This document shows, in pieces, positions 50,141 through 60,213 of a stretch of 64,000 bases of DNA. The notes beneath the pieces were generated by a model, which worked only from the letters and a program-made list of their open reading frames with translations, had not been told where the DNA came from and did no database searches. The position numbers and the translations under genes are program-made. The first letter of the stretch is position 1, and the number at the start of each line of letters is the position of its first letter. The stretch comes from Candidatus Mesenet endosymbiont of Agriotes lineatus (GTDB taxonomy: Bacteria > Pseudomonadota > Alphaproteobacteria > Rickettsiales > Anaplasmataceae), in NCBI RefSeq assembly GCF_964019585.1, contig NZ_OZ026454.1, forward strand, positions 1,410,811 to 1,474,810, in the 5' to 3' direction.

Positions 50141-51931
50141 TTAATTTTCTAATTTCAATAAGCGCAACAACCACTGGATTAGCCAAGGCTTTTTCTTTTT
50201 AGTACTATTGACTCTATTTGATTTACCTAACATTTTGCCATTTTTTCTCTGATTTCCTTGATTACTTCGACTAGAATCTAAAGCTGGTGAATTCCCACAA
50301 TTATGAACATCACCACCATGTTTAAGGTAAAAGTTATCTATATCAAGATTATTATCAATATCAACATTAAATAAGATATTATATTCTCTTTCTATTTCAG
50401 ATATGATAAAGCGTTTGCTATTGAAAATATAAGCAACAACCCAGTAATGGGCATATAAATTAAAAATCTTACCTTGGTTCTTATCAGCAGCATATTTTAA
50501 TTCACGTAATATCGAAAGTGCTATAACTTCCATTGATTTTATCTTTCCTATACCCTTGCAATAAAAACATTCAACAGTGTTGGTTTCTAAAATACTTGGT
50601 TTAATTCTTTGCCTTGAAATTTCCATCAAACCAAAGGAATTGATGCATCCAAACTGAATCTTAGCTCTATCATCCTTAAAAGCTTCCTTTACAGCTAATT
50701 CAACTTCATGACAATGCTCTTGCTTTATCATATCTATAAAATCAATTACTATAAGACCAGATAAGCCACGTAAATTCACCTGCCTAGCTATCTCTTGAAC
50801 TGCTTCCATATTAGTTTTATATGCTGTTTCCTCAATACCTTCTTCTCCTGTCATTTTACCTGAGTTTACATCTATTGATACCAAGGCCTCTGTTGATGTT
50901 ATTACTAAATAACCACCAGAAGGTAACTCTACTGAGTTACTGTATAATTTTGATATTTGTTCTTCAACTTTATAATAAATAAAAATCGGTAATATGCCTT
51001 TGTATAATTCAATACGTAATTTATTTCTTAATGGCCTAACATATTCTCTAACTATTTTATAGGCCTCTTCACCTGATACTACAATTTCACCTACTTGAGT
51101 ATCATAAAAATCCCTAAGTGATCTTGTAATAATATCAGTTTCACTATGAACAAGGGCTGGAACTCTGCTATCTGTAATGCTATTTTGTTGATTCTGAATT
51201 TTTTTCCACATAGAACACAGCTCGCGATAATCTTGTTCTATTTCTTCCTTTTTCCTAAAGGCACCAGCAGTTCTAATAATTAAACTAGTTCTTTCTTGTA
51301 ATTGTATACTACTTAACACCTCCTGCAGGTACTTTCTGACATTGTCATCCCCTATTCTACGAGACACGCCACCCTTACTGTTAGAACTTGGCATCAAAAC
51401 ACAGTACTTACCCACTAAGGTAATATATGTTGAAAAGGATGCCCCCTTGTAGCCACGTGCCTCTTTTGTAAGTTGAACCAGGATTTTTTGATTTAACTGT
51501 ATTACATCTTGTAGTTTATGTTTTTTGTAAACTGGCAAATTGCTTTCATTGTTACCAGCACAACCATCGCTACTCTGATTTGAAATTGACTGATCACTGT
51601 TAATTGATTCTTTACTGTTTTGAACACACTTTTTATAAGAATAAAACTGCTGAAGTAAAAGTTTTTTCTCATCCTCAGGAAGCTGATAATAAATAGGTGA
51701 TATCTCATAAAAGGGTAAAAAACCTTGCTTGTTTTTTTCGTATTCAATAAAAACTGCCTGTAAGGAGGGTTCTATACGCTTAACTAAAGCAACGTATATA
51801 TTACCTTTTAATTGTTTTTTTCCTTTTATATCTTGCTCAAACCCAACTACTTTATTATCATCTAAAACAGCTATTTTTATTTCATCTTGCAATATAGCAT
51901 CTATTAATATTTTTTTACTACGACTCGACAC
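50141..51931 (-). CDS. rne: Ribonuclease E/G family endoribonuclease
   Basis: This endonuclease processes rRNA and degrades mRNA. The 596-residue protein has the S1 domain (GNIYVALVKRIEPSLQAVFIEY, about 43-64), an inserted Ser/Asn-rich stretch (about 105-135), the 5'-sensor/RNase H part, DNase I-like catalytic residues in VSIDVNSG and LIVIDFIDM, and the zinc-link cysteines in CFYCKG. The small domain continues to about 520. The C-terminal scaffold of E. coli RNase E is absent; only a short basic tail (KKKKPWLIQWLL) remains, perhaps a membrane or RNA contact. The start is GTG 51931. E-type versus G-type is not certain. Confidence 0.92.
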   Translation of the reverse strand: MSSRSKKILIDAILQDEIKIAVLDDNKVVGFEQDIKGKKQLKGNIYVALVKRIEPSLQAVFIEYEKNKQGFLPFYEISPIYYQLPEDEKKLLLQQFYSYKKCVQNSKESINSDQSISNQSSDGCAGNNESNLPVYKKHKLQDVIQLNQKILVQLTKEARGYKGASFSTYITLVGKYCVLMPSSNSKGGVSRRIGDDNVRKYLQEVLSSIQLQERTSLIIRTAGAFRKKEEIEQDYRELCSMWKKIQNQQNSITDSRVPALVHSETDIITRSLRDFYDTQVGEIVVSGEEAYKIVREYVRPLRNKLRIELYKGILPIFIYYKVEEQISKLYSNSVELPSGGYLVITSTEALVSIDVNSGKMTGEEGIEETAYKTNMEAVQEIARQVNLRGLSGLIVIDFIDMIKQEHCHEVELAVKEAFKDDRAKIQFGCINSFGLMEISRQRIKPSILETNTVECFYCKGIGKIKSMEVIALSILRELKYAADKNQGKIFNLYAHYWVVAYIFNSKRFIISEIEREYNILFNVDIDNNLDIDNFYLKHGGDVHNCGNSPALDSSRSNQGNQRKNGKMLGKSNRVNSTKKKKPWLIQWLLRLLKLEN

Positions 51932-52111
51932 ACTTTAAACTACAAATCATTAAGTCTTGAATTTTATTTAATACTAACAGTAATTGTCAAGAATTTTAAC
52001 TCACACAATACAGAAAACCTCTACAAATACACTTATAGTAATATAAATAGCATATTAATTCTTTTTTAAGACATTTTTAATTAGCTAAATTTCAGTTTAA
52101 CGTGGTACCGT

Positions 52112-52822
52112 ATGAATAAGGGGTTTTCTCTTTTAGAATTAACTATAGTATTGATTATTTTGTCTATAGTTTTCAGTAATGTGCTGTCTTTGAGAAATAG
52201 ATATATAAACAAAGAAAAATATCAACAAACACTGAAAAAGTTAGATATAATAGAAAAAACAGTTGAGTCATATGCAGCATCTCATAACCGTCTTCCATGT
52301 CCAGCAATAGGAGAACTTAGAGCTAGCGAAAAAAAGTTTGGTCTGGAAAGCATAAATCTTGAAGATGGGAATTTTAAATGTAGGGACTTAATACTATTTA
52401 AGCAAATATCACATGGAACTGTACCAGTCCGTACTTTACAGCTTGATGATGATTTTATGTTTGATGGTTGGAACAGACGCATCGGATACTCAATTGATAG
52501 CAACTTTTCTAATCCAGAATATTACTTATCCTCACGTCATGGTTCTATAAAAATAGTTGGAGGAAATAATCAGGTAAAAACAAATCATGCAATGATGGTG
52601 CTTATTAGCCATGGCAAAAACGGATACTGTGCATGGTCACATTATGGAGAAACACAAATCTACAATAGCTCTACCAATGACGATAAAAGAATAAATTGCT
52701 CAAACTATCAAACTGGTAATTATATTTTTATACAAAAACCTTTTTCAAAACAAAACCCTTCAGATGAGCTTAGCTACTTCGATGATATTGTTAGATACAA
52801 AATGAGATGGCAATTTAATTAA
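52112..52822 (+). CDS. Protein with prepilin-type N-terminal cleavage/methylation signal
   Basis: The N-terminus MNKGFSLLELTIVLIILSIV has the type IV prepilin/pseudopilin signature: a short basic leader, Gly before Phe, Glu at +5 and a hydrophobic helix. The rest (about residues 45-236) is a soluble domain with CPAIGELRA and a DGWNRRIGYS stretch like those in pseudopilin or minor pilin C-domains. The length, 236, is that of a minor pseudopilin. Prepilin peptidase and secretion ATPase genes are not in this window. It stands alone, divergent from rne, with no ribosome-binding anomaly. Its role is unclear: remnant type II-like secretion, DNA uptake, or simple membrane anchoring. Confidence 0.85.
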   Translation: MNKGFSLLELTIVLIILSIVFSNVLSLRNRYINKEKYQQTLKKLDIIEKTVESYAASHNRLPCPAIGELRASEKKFGLESINLEDGNFKCRDLILFKQISHGTVPVRTLQLDDDFMFDGWNRRIGYSIDSNFSNPEYYLSSRHGSIKIVGGNNQVKTNHAMMVLISHGKNGYCAWSHYGETQIYNSSTNDDKRINCSNYQTGNYIFIQKPFSKQNPSDELSYFDDIVRYKMRWQFN

Positions 52823-52858
52823 AATTATATAAAAGCAACGGATATTTCAAAAGTGTTT

Positions 52859-54439
52859 TTACTCCCATTCAATTGTAGCAGGTGGTTTCGAGGTTATATC
52901 ATAGACTACCCTGCTTATGTTTTTAACATGGTTAATAATGGCGTTGCTAACATTTTGTAAAAAATCCCAAAACACTTCCCCATATTGCTGTTTTGCTTCA
53001 AAAGGAAATGCATCTGCGGTCATTGCATCCGACGACGTTACAGCTCTTAGGGCACATACATATTTATAAGTCCTTCTATCTCCCATTACCCCTACAGTTT
53101 TAATTGGTAGCAATATGGCAAAGGCCTGCCATATCGCGCTATATAAATTGTAACTCTTCATCATATTGATATATATATGATCTATTTCTTGCAGTGTTTT
53201 AACTTTCTCTTCTGTGACTTCACCAATAATCCGCAAAGCAAGTCCAGGACCAGGAAATGGGTGACAAAAAAGAACATCATCTGGCAATTCTAATTCTTTA
53301 CCCAGCAGCCTTACTTCATCTTTAAACAAGGAACGCAAAGGTTCCACAAGCTTTAATTGCATTTTTTCTGGTAGCCCACCAACATTATGATGAGATTTTA
53401 TTTTCGTGTCCTGTCCATAACTTGAACCAAAACCTGATTCTATCACATCAGAATATATAGTTCCCTGCATTAAGAAATCTATATTACCTATTTTTCTTGC
53501 TTCTTCCGTAAAGATATCAATAAAAGTGTTACCAATAATTTTACGTTTTTCCTCTGGATCAACTATTCCTTTCAATTTTTTAAAAAATAAATCTGATTTA
53601 TCTACAGATATAAGTGAAACTCCTATTTTTTCAAATATGGCTTTTGTATCATACGCTTGGTTTTTTCTGAGCAAGCCCGTATCAATAAAAACACAGTGCA
53701 TCTGCTCACCTATAGCCTTATGCATTAGCACTGCTGCCACACTTGAATCAACACCACCACTTACAGCTCCTATAACCTGCTTGTTGCCAATTTCGTTTTT
53801 TATCTTTTTTATCTGCTCTACAGAGAAAGAATCCATAGTCCAATTTCTTTCACATTTTGCTATATCGAGAAAATTTGACAATAACCCCGTTCCATTATTT
53901 GTATGCCTAACCTCAGGATGAAATTGAGTGCAATATATTTTTCTTGCCTCGTTTCCTATTATCGCTGCAGCATTACTTATCGCTCCAACTGCAATTGTAT
54001 TAAACCCACTTGGCACGCTTATTACACTATCTGAATGGCTCATCCATACATCTATTTCAGAACCAACATTCCATAAACCCTGAATAATAGGAGAATCAGC
54101 CAATATCTTTATATTCGTCCTACCGAATTCTTTTTTACAATCAGATTGTATTTGCGCTCCAAAATAGTGACAAATTAACTGCTTTCCATAACATATTCCA
54201 AGTATTGGAATACCTCTGTTTTGATTTAGATTCATAATCTCATTTAGCAATGATGCAGCAGGTTCTGCTGTATTTACAGAATCTGGCCCGCCTGATAAAA
54301 TAAATGCGTCAAAATCAGATATCTCATCAGCTGCTATAGTACAAGGAAATATTTCAGAATAGATCCTCATCTCTCTAATTCTTCTGGCAATCAATTGCGT
54401 GAATTGCGAACCAAAGTCGATTATTGCTATCTTTGACAT
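52859..54439 (-). CDS. guaA: GMP synthase (glutamine-hydrolysing)
   Basis: GuaA converts XMP to GMP using glutamine and ATP. The 526-residue protein has the class I amidotransferase domain (Cys in GICYGKQ near residue 82, His/Glu in FHPEV) and the ATP pyrophosphatase domain with the P-loop [11 protein letters not shown]. The C-terminal dimerisation domain includes GRTNIK-linked and [11 protein letters not shown] sequences and ends KPPATIEWE, the family terminus. Length is canonical (about 525). It is convergent with the prepilin-like gene. Confidence 0.98.
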   Translation of the reverse strand: MSKIAIIDFGSQFTQLIARRIREMRIYSEIFPCTIAADEISDFDAFILSGGPDSVNTAEPAASLLNEIMNLNQNRGIPILGICYGKQLICHYFGAQIQSDCKKEFGRTNIKILADSPIIQGLWNVGSEIDVWMSHSDSVISVPSGFNTIAVGAISNAAAIIGNEARKIYCTQFHPEVRHTNNGTGLLSNFLDIAKCERNWTMDSFSVEQIKKIKNEIGNKQVIGAVSGGVDSSVAAVLMHKAIGEQMHCVFIDTGLLRKNQAYDTKAIFEKIGVSLISVDKSDLFFKKLKGIVDPEEKRKIIGNTFIDIFTEEARKIGNIDFLMQGTIYSDVIESGFGSSYGQDTKIKSHHNVGGLPEKMQLKLVEPLRSLFKDEVRLLGKELELPDDVLFCHPFPGPGLALRIIGEVTEEKVKTLQEIDHIYINMMKSYNLYSAIWQAFAILLPIKTVGVMGDRRTYKYVCALRAVTSSDAMTADAFPFEAKQQYGEVFWDFLQNVSNAIINHVKNISRVVYDITSKPPATIEWE

Positions 54440-54593
54440 TTAATAATACTAATAACTAGTTATTATTTATCACAAATCTACACGATAGTTAAGATATTTA
54501 TTCGTGTGCTTGATTCAGTAATATGTAGATTTTATAAAACTAGGGATGAATGTTGAGTCGCATTGTTCCAAAAGAATTAGCTAGATTGCCTAC

Positions 54594-54833
54594 TCAATTA
54601 CTTGCTGATTGTGTAAACGATACAAATCTTAAGCTTACGGATGATAGGGTACTCGATACATATCCTAAAGACGACGCTGCTATATCATAGGTAGCTACAG
54701 CAGTTGTATTAATGGAAGAACAAATAGCCCTAGTAGTAGATGACTCCATTACACTTTTAGTAATTGCCTTAGTAGTTGCTGTAGTTACATCTATAGAAGC
54801 GCAAACTGTATTATCGATAGCTTCCAATAACAT
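54594..54833 (-). CDS. Small unknown protein, possibly the displaced end of the upstream gene
   Basis: This 79-residue, Ser/Thr/Ala-rich protein has no recognised domain. It overlaps the end of the 164-residue gene upstream (54811-55305) by 23 bases in another frame, at a point where the upstream protein reads PFLAHVIGSYR and this one begins MLLEAIDNTV. One frameshift could have split a single gene of about 240 residues. Either reading is possible. Confidence 0.4.
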   Translation of the reverse strand: MLLEAIDNTVCASIDVTTATTKAITKSVMESSTTRAICSSINTTAVATYDIAASSLGYVSSTLSSVSLRFVSFTQSASN

Positions 54834-55305
54834 GCGCTAGAAAAGGTGCTACTGTTGGTGATATGTAAGAATTCTCACTACTTGTAGCCAAAATCATAAG
54901 CGGCCCACAAAATAGACTTCTTGCTACATCGCTAACATGATTTTCTGAAAGTGAATGATTAATTTGGTTGATATTATATTCGGTAATTACTCTTCTTTCA
55001 GGGTTACACATAGTTAGGTTACTAAGCAACTCCTCTTCATGATTAATATTCTCAGAAGATTTCGCCTTAGAAAAAAGTTTTGGCAATATAAAAATACATG
55101 CAGCAGCTATTAGTGTAAATGTAATAGAGGTCATTTCAAACACTCCTGTTAACTGTGAAAATTGGATGCAAAGCCCAATACCTAAAGCATTTATTACTAG
55201 CAAGCATGTAATGAGTATTAAAATTTTATTTCTTAATTCTTTATTATTTAATCTATTGCTGAGTATTGTTGGAGCCATTGCAGCAGCAGGAATGACATTT
55301 AGCAT
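54811..55305 (-). CDS. Unknown membrane protein (164 aa)
   Basis: The N-terminal half has two hydrophobic segments (about 28-50, ILILITCLLVINALGIGLCI, and 57-76, MTSITFTLIAAACIFILP). The second half is polar with no recognised domain. No named family is recognised. It lies between guaA and the iron permease gene, on the same strand as both, but spacing gives no clear operon. See the following small gene for a possible frameshift link. Confidence 0.6.
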   Translation of the reverse strand: MLNVIPAAAMAPTILSNRLNNKELRNKILILITCLLVINALGIGLCIQFSQLTGVFEMTSITFTLIAAACIFILPKLFSKAKSSENINHEEELLSNLTMCNPERRVITEYNINQINHSLSENHVSDVARSLFCGPLMILATSSENSYISPTVAPFLAHVIGSYR

Positions 55306-55391
55306 TTTCTCCTCTTATGTTAATTAATATATTATACATATGATTTATAATTAAGTCAATTTTCTTAAAAAATTAAGATTTAAGTTACTTG

Positions 55392-56987
55392 CTATTTATC
55401 TGTATTTGATAATTTAAGTAATACTGTAACTGATATAAGGCTTATGAGCACTATGACAATTGATAATGGTGCTGCATCCATATACCTTTCATCACAGATG
55501 AGCCCATACATTCGTGTTGTCAGCGTTTCAAAATTAAAAGGTCGAATAATTAAAGTTGCAGTTAGCTCTTGTATAATATCTATAAATGCAAGCAAGAAAC
55601 TAAACAGTACGCTTCTTTTAATCAGAGGAATATGTATGTTAATACAAGTTGCTGTGGAGCTATATCCCATAGTATAAGATGCCCAATCAATTTCATTTGG
55701 TATTTTTCTTAAGCCTGCTTCTATCGTTTTAAATGAAATGGCAAAAAAGCGGAACATATAAGAATATAGTAGGGCTCCTGTAGTGCCAATTAATGTTATT
55801 TCCATAGTATATCTACTTATGAAGCTAGACAATTTTCCAAGAAAAGTAAGTATCGCTATTGCCACAATAGCACTAGGAATTGCATAGCCAATAGATATAA
55901 AACGTGCTACATAGTAAGTAATTTTACTGTAACGTGCAGCATAGCCAATAACAAGTGAAGTTATAACGAGCATCGATCCTGCAACCAGGGCAATACTGAT
56001 GCTGTTTATGATAGCAATATAGAACTTTAAATCACTTACAAAAACATTTATCCTCTGCACTGTCCAATATATTAAAGGGATAATAGGAAATATAAACCCA
56101 ATAAGGATTGGTAATGTGCAGACCAAATAAATTGAAATCAAAAGTATTTTATTATTAACATTCCATCTGCGTTGATAATCAGAGTTTATAATAATTGATG
56201 AATATAATTTTTGTCTATTGTTTGATATCCTTTCAGCTATCACAAATAACATAATAATTGATAGCTCTATGATTGATAAAATAGTGGCAGAATATCGATC
56301 ATGAAGTAAAAACCACGTTCTATATACTCCTGTGGTTAAAGTGTTAATGGCGAGAATCTGTGATGTACCAAAGTCAGCAATAACTTCCATAAATATAAGC
56401 AATATACCTGCGGTGATTGCTGGACGGGCTGCAGGTAAAGCTATAGAGGTAAAGATTTTAAATGGTGATTGTCCAAGTGTTGAAGCAACAATTACAGAGT
56501 TATTTAGGCTAGTAAAGCTTGAACGTGCTAATATGTATACATAGGAAAAAAGAGTAAAACCGAGTATTAATATACCACCACCCAAAGATCTGATTTCTGG
56601 AAACCAATAGTCATTTTTTTGTAAGTGAAATATTTCTCTCAGTAAACTTTGTATTGGACCTGAATATTCAAGCACATTGGTGTAAACAAATGATACTATA
56701 TATCCCGGTATTGAGATTGGCAAAAACAAAAAAACTTCAAAAAATTTACATCCTGGAAATGAAAAAAAAGTAACAAACCAAGAGCTAATTACACCAAAAA
56801 CAAATGATATAACACCCACCCCTATCATTAAAAGAATTGTATTTGCTGTATATTCAAAGAGTAATGTGTGTATTGCCCACTTAGCACTTTGCTGCTCCGT
56901 GAACAAGATTGATATTAATGAAACTAAAGGACATGCAAAAAGGCTTATTATCAAGCAAAGAAATACCTTTTGTAATAGCTTTGACAC
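55392..56987 (-). CDS. fbpB: Fe(III) ABC transporter permease (FbpB/SfuB type)
   Basis: This 531-residue inner-membrane protein has two fused permease halves, each with several helices and an ABC-docking EAA-like loop (ASTLGQSPFKIFTSIALPAARPAI in the first; ASYTMGYSSTATCINIHIPLIKRS in the second). Two-domain permeases of this length are characteristic of ferric iron importers, working with a periplasmic Fe-binding protein and an ATPase, neither of which is in this window. It starts 5 bases after the argD stop, so the two genes form an operon on the minus strand. Substrate assignment rests on architecture only. Confidence 0.85.
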   Translation of the reverse strand: MSKLLQKVFLCLIISLFACPLVSLISILFTEQQSAKWAIHTLLFEYTANTILLMIGVGVISFVFGVISSWFVTFFSFPGCKFFEVFLFLPISIPGYIVSFVYTNVLEYSGPIQSLLREIFHLQKNDYWFPEIRSLGGGILILGFTLFSYVYILARSSFTSLNNSVIVASTLGQSPFKIFTSIALPAARPAITAGILLIFMEVIADFGTSQILAINTLTTGVYRTWFLLHDRYSATILSIIELSIIMLFVIAERISNNRQKLYSSIIINSDYQRRWNVNNKILLISIYLVCTLPILIGFIFPIIPLIYWTVQRINVFVSDLKFYIAIINSISIALVAGSMLVITSLVIGYAARYSKITYYVARFISIGYAIPSAIVAIAILTFLGKLSSFISRYTMEITLIGTTGALLYSYMFRFFAISFKTIEAGLRKIPNEIDWASYTMGYSSTATCINIHIPLIKRSVLFSFLLAFIDIIQELTATLIIRPFNFETLTTRMYGLICDERYMDAAPLSIVIVLISLISVTVLLKLSNTDK

Positions 56988-56992
56988 TTAAT

Positions 56993-58201
56993 TTAATTTG
57001 CTATTTCATTTAAATAAGTATCTAGAATTTCAATTCCTTCATCTATCTGTTCTTTGGTTATAATTAAAGGTGGTAAAATTCTAACTACTTGCTGCGCTGT
57101 AGTACCAACGGTCAAAAGCCCACGATAACATAATTCTCGCGAAAATTCTTTATTATCTGTGTTTATTTTGACTCCAAGCATTAAACCCAAACCCCTAATT
57201 TCTTGAATGATCTCATGTTTATCTGCTAATTGTTGTAGCTTACCTTTTAGATACTTACCTTTATCTTCAACACTTTTTAAAAATCCGTCTTTCAGCAACT
57301 CATCAAGTACAGCATTACCTATTGATGTAGCTAGAGGATTGCCACCATAAGTTGACCCATGTAGACCCACACCCATATACTTAGCAGCGTTTTCAGTTGC
57401 AAGACACGCTCCGAGAGGGAAGCCTCCCCCAATACCTTTTGCAAGTGCACATATGTCAGGTTTTACATCAAAATGCTCATATGCAAACAACTTTCCAGTT
57501 CTGCCAGCACCACATTGCACACAATCAAAAAATAATAATATGTCGTGCTCGTTACATAACTCTCTTAGATTCTTAAGAAAATTACGATCCATTATATTGA
57601 TCCCACCTTCACCTTGTATTGGTTCAATCAAAATTACCCCAATATTATTGTTGATTACTTTTTTAACGCTCTCTATATTCGGTTCAACATTTTCAAACCA
57701 TTCGACGTAAGGCCTTAAAAGATCAGAAAATTTTTCAGGGTCATTTCCTGAACAAGCAGCAAAACTTCTTCCATGAAAAGCTCCTTTAAACGTTATAATT
57801 TTATAACGATGATAATTGCCTTTACCATTCTGATAAGATCTTGCTATTTTTAGCCCACATTCCACTGCTTCGGTGCCAGAATTTGTAAAAAATGCAGTAT
57901 CAGCAAAACTATTTGCTATTAGCCTTTTAGCAAATTCTACAGCAGTTGGTATAGTGTTAATATTTGAAAGATGCCATATTTTCTCGCTTTGCTCTTTTAG
58001 CGTACTAACTAAGCGTGGATGGCAATGTCCTAAACTATTTACCGCTATACCTGACTGAAAATCTATATAACGTTTACCCTTGGTATCATACAGATATGCG
58101 CCCTCACTATGAGAAAAATTTATATCAATAGGAGAATAAATTGGTAATATAGGAGAAATTGCCATAATTCTATCATAGGTATTATGTATTATTTTAAACA
58201 T
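56993..58201 (-). CDS. argD: Acetylornithine/N-succinyldiaminopimelate-type aminotransferase
   Basis: This PLP-dependent class III aminotransferase (402 residues) has FTNSGTEAVECGLKIAR (105-121), FHGRSFAA, IEPIQGEGG, the cofactor aspartate Asp226 in FFDCVQCGAGRTG and the PLP lysine Lys255 in ALAKGIGGG. The family sequence is usually DEVQ; here it is DCVQ. ArgD converts N-acetylglutamate semialdehyde to acetylornithine, and in several bacteria also acts as succinyl-DAP aminotransferase in lysine/meso-DAP synthesis. Since Wolbachia makes lipid II but not a full arginine pathway, the DAP role is more likely (inference). It is followed by the iron permease gene after 5 bases. Confidence 0.93.
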   Translation of the reverse strand: MFKIIHNTYDRIMAISPILPIYSPIDINFSHSEGAYLYDTKGKRYIDFQSGIAVNSLGHCHPRLVSTLKEQSEKIWHLSNINTIPTAVEFAKRLIANSFADTAFFTNSGTEAVECGLKIARSYQNGKGNYHRYKIITFKGAFHGRSFAACSGNDPEKFSDLLRPYVEWFENVEPNIESVKKVINNNIGVILIEPIQGEGGINIMDRNFLKNLRELCNEHDILLFFDCVQCGAGRTGKLFAYEHFDVKPDICALAKGIGGGFPLGACLATENAAKYMGVGLHGSTYGGNPLATSIGNAVLDELLKDGFLKSVEDKGKYLKGKLQQLADKHEIIQEIRGLGLMLGVKINTDNKEFSRELCYRGLLTVGTTAQQVVRILPPLIITKEQIDEGIEILDTYLNEIAN

Positions 58202-58220
58202 AAAATTTTAACGTTACAAC

Positions 58221-59603
58221 ATGAATAAATATAAGAATTTTTTTGTAAAATATCGTGTAAGAGTTATTTTCTTAGCACTTATATTCTTAACACTAATCTC
58301 AAGCTGTACGCTTATAGGTTCATTTCTAGCAGAAAGAATATTTACTTTTTATCAAGATATGAGCTCAAATTTCAAGATCATAATCACAAATTCTATTATA
58401 AAAAAATATGGTGACCTCTTTGTAAAAGGGTATGATGAACTGCACTCTAATTTTAACTACTTAAATCAATTAGTTAAATGTCGTGCTGAATTGTCACAGC
58501 TGATTAGTGGAACAAGTATAAATGTTATTTTATATGGAAAAGATGGTCAGATGTTATTTGATAGTAACTTAGATCAAGATAATTATAGGCAACTATTAAC
58601 GCCAAACGATTTGAAACAGCTAGAAAAAAATGAGCATATATTTTACAAAAACAATCAATTTCTAGTTTCAATTTTTCGGGTATCAAAAGAAAATGGTAAA
58701 CCCTTCTTATTTTTAAAGATTGTTCAAAAATATTATTTTAATCTTCTTATTCAAGTCAGTTTTGCATTTATAGCATTAGTGTCTTCACTTACTGTAATAA
58801 TGGTGCTATTCATCCGTCATTTGCATAGCCAAAACAATAAGGTAATCAATGTACAACATAAAACCAATCTTGAGCTCGAAAATGCCAAAGCTTTAGCAGA
58901 AAAGGAAAATATGAATAAATCAAGATTCTTAGCTAATATCACTCATGAGTTACGCACACCTTTAAACTCAATAATTGGATTTTCGGAAATTATTAAAAAT
59001 GAATCTGCAAAATCAATAGAAAATCCTAAATATAAGGAATATGTAAACGATATATACGATTCTGGTATTCACCTTTTAGATTTAGTTAACGACATACTAG
59101 ATCTTTCAAAAGCTGAAGCAGATAAATTAGTCGTAAATAAAATCAGATTTGACTTAAATAAGACAATAGAATCTTGCTTGCAGGTAATCACACCACAATT
59201 ACAAAAGAGAAAAATTGAAAAAATTCTCACTGAGGGTCAACTCCTCATGGAAGCAGATCCAAAGAGAATGAAGCAAGTGATAATGAATATATTATCAAAT
59301 GCGGTAAAATTTACCCCTAAAAATGGTATTATTAGAATTAAAGCAGAAAAAAATACAGATAATATATCAATTGAAATAAATGATACAGGGATTGGGATAG
59401 TACAACAAAATATACATAAGGTAATGTCTATATTTGGTCAATCAGATAACAATTCTTATGATCAATATGAAGGAACTGGGTTAGGTTTGCCACTTAGCAA
59501 AAAGTTAGTGGAACTTATGGGTGGAACTTTTAGCATAAAAAGCGAACCACAACTTGGTACTACATTAACTTTGATTTTTCCTATTGAAACACAGGATTTT
59601 TAA
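58221..59603 (+). CDS. Sensor histidine kinase (PleC-like)
   Basis: This 460-residue inner-membrane kinase has two membrane helices (about 16-36 and 174-198) bracketing a periplasmic sensor region. The dimerisation domain has H-box FLANITHELRTPLNSIIGFSE (phosphoacceptor His242), and the ATPase domain shows N-box NILSNAVKFTP, G1 NDTGIGIV and G2 GTGLGLPLSKKLVELMGG. No receiver domain is attached. The H-box and its context resemble PleC/DivJ-type kinases of alphaproteobacteria; Anaplasmataceae keep only a few such kinases. A response regulator is not adjacent. It is divergent from argD. Confidence 0.9.
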   Translation: MNKYKNFFVKYRVRVIFLALIFLTLISSCTLIGSFLAERIFTFYQDMSSNFKIIITNSIIKKYGDLFVKGYDELHSNFNYLNQLVKCRAELSQLISGTSINVILYGKDGQMLFDSNLDQDNYRQLLTPNDLKQLEKNEHIFYKNNQFLVSIFRVSKENGKPFLFLKIVQKYYFNLLIQVSFAFIALVSSLTVIMVLFIRHLHSQNNKVINVQHKTNLELENAKALAEKENMNKSRFLANITHELRTPLNSIIGFSEIIKNESAKSIENPKYKEYVNDIYDSGIHLLDLVNDILDLSKAEADKLVVNKIRFDLNKTIESCLQVITPQLQKRKIEKILTEGQLLMEADPKRMKQVIMNILSNAVKFTPKNGIIRIKAEKNTDNISIEINDTGIGIVQQNIHKVMSIFGQSDNNSYDQYEGTGLGLPLSKKLVELMGGTFSIKSEPQLGTTLTLIFPIETQDF

Positions 59604-59672
59604 TGTTTCTTTGTTGACTCTTCTCTTTTAAGAGTATTATTAATCTAATTATTTCTTTGTTAGCAAATAAAT

Positions 59673-59861
59673 ATGCCAAGAAATCATAAATATCAACCTA
59701 TCATATCTTGTATAGACATAGCACCTGTTGTCTCATGTTCAGTTACCTTTTATGCTGCTCTTTGTTTTACGTGTCCATCAGTAGTCCCAATAGCAAAATG
59801 TATCAGCATTGCTTCAGCAGGATCAGCGGTAATTTCTACAGCTACTGGATGCTGTTTATAG
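59673..59861 (+). CDS. Small hydrophobic protein or remnant (62 aa)
   Basis: A 62-residue frame from ATG 59673 encodes a cysteine-rich, mostly hydrophobic peptide (SVTFYAALCFTCPSVVPIAK, then ISIASAGSAV) that could be membrane-embedded. No family is recognised. Broken frames continue downstream (59862-60213), so it may be the intact start of a dead longer gene. The stretch 59862-60213 holds nothing else I can support. Confidence 0.35.
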   Translation: MPRNHKYQPIISCIDIAPVVSCSVTFYAALCFTCPSVVPIAKCISIASAGSAVISTATGCCL

Positions 59862-60213
59862 TGTTATTTAAAGCGTGATGGTTATACACTAGGCTACGAT
59901 AATTCGGAATGATTGAGAGTAAAGAGAATACTTTCTGATAGTTGTGAAATGTAACAATTAGGTGCTATTAATGAACAACCTACAATGAAAGATAAGCCTC
60001 CCCTACTAGCGGAGTAGTTCTACCTGACTTACTAAAAGACATAAGTAGTAATATTACTGAATCAAATACATAGCCTATAGCACCAGTTCATACGTCATGC
60101 AGCAGAAATTAACAGTTTATGCAATTAAAATATCACTTAAACTCTCATTTTTAGACTACAGACCCGCTGAGAAACGGTATGCAACTAATTTCAGCAGCAA
60201 CAGCAAGAATCAA

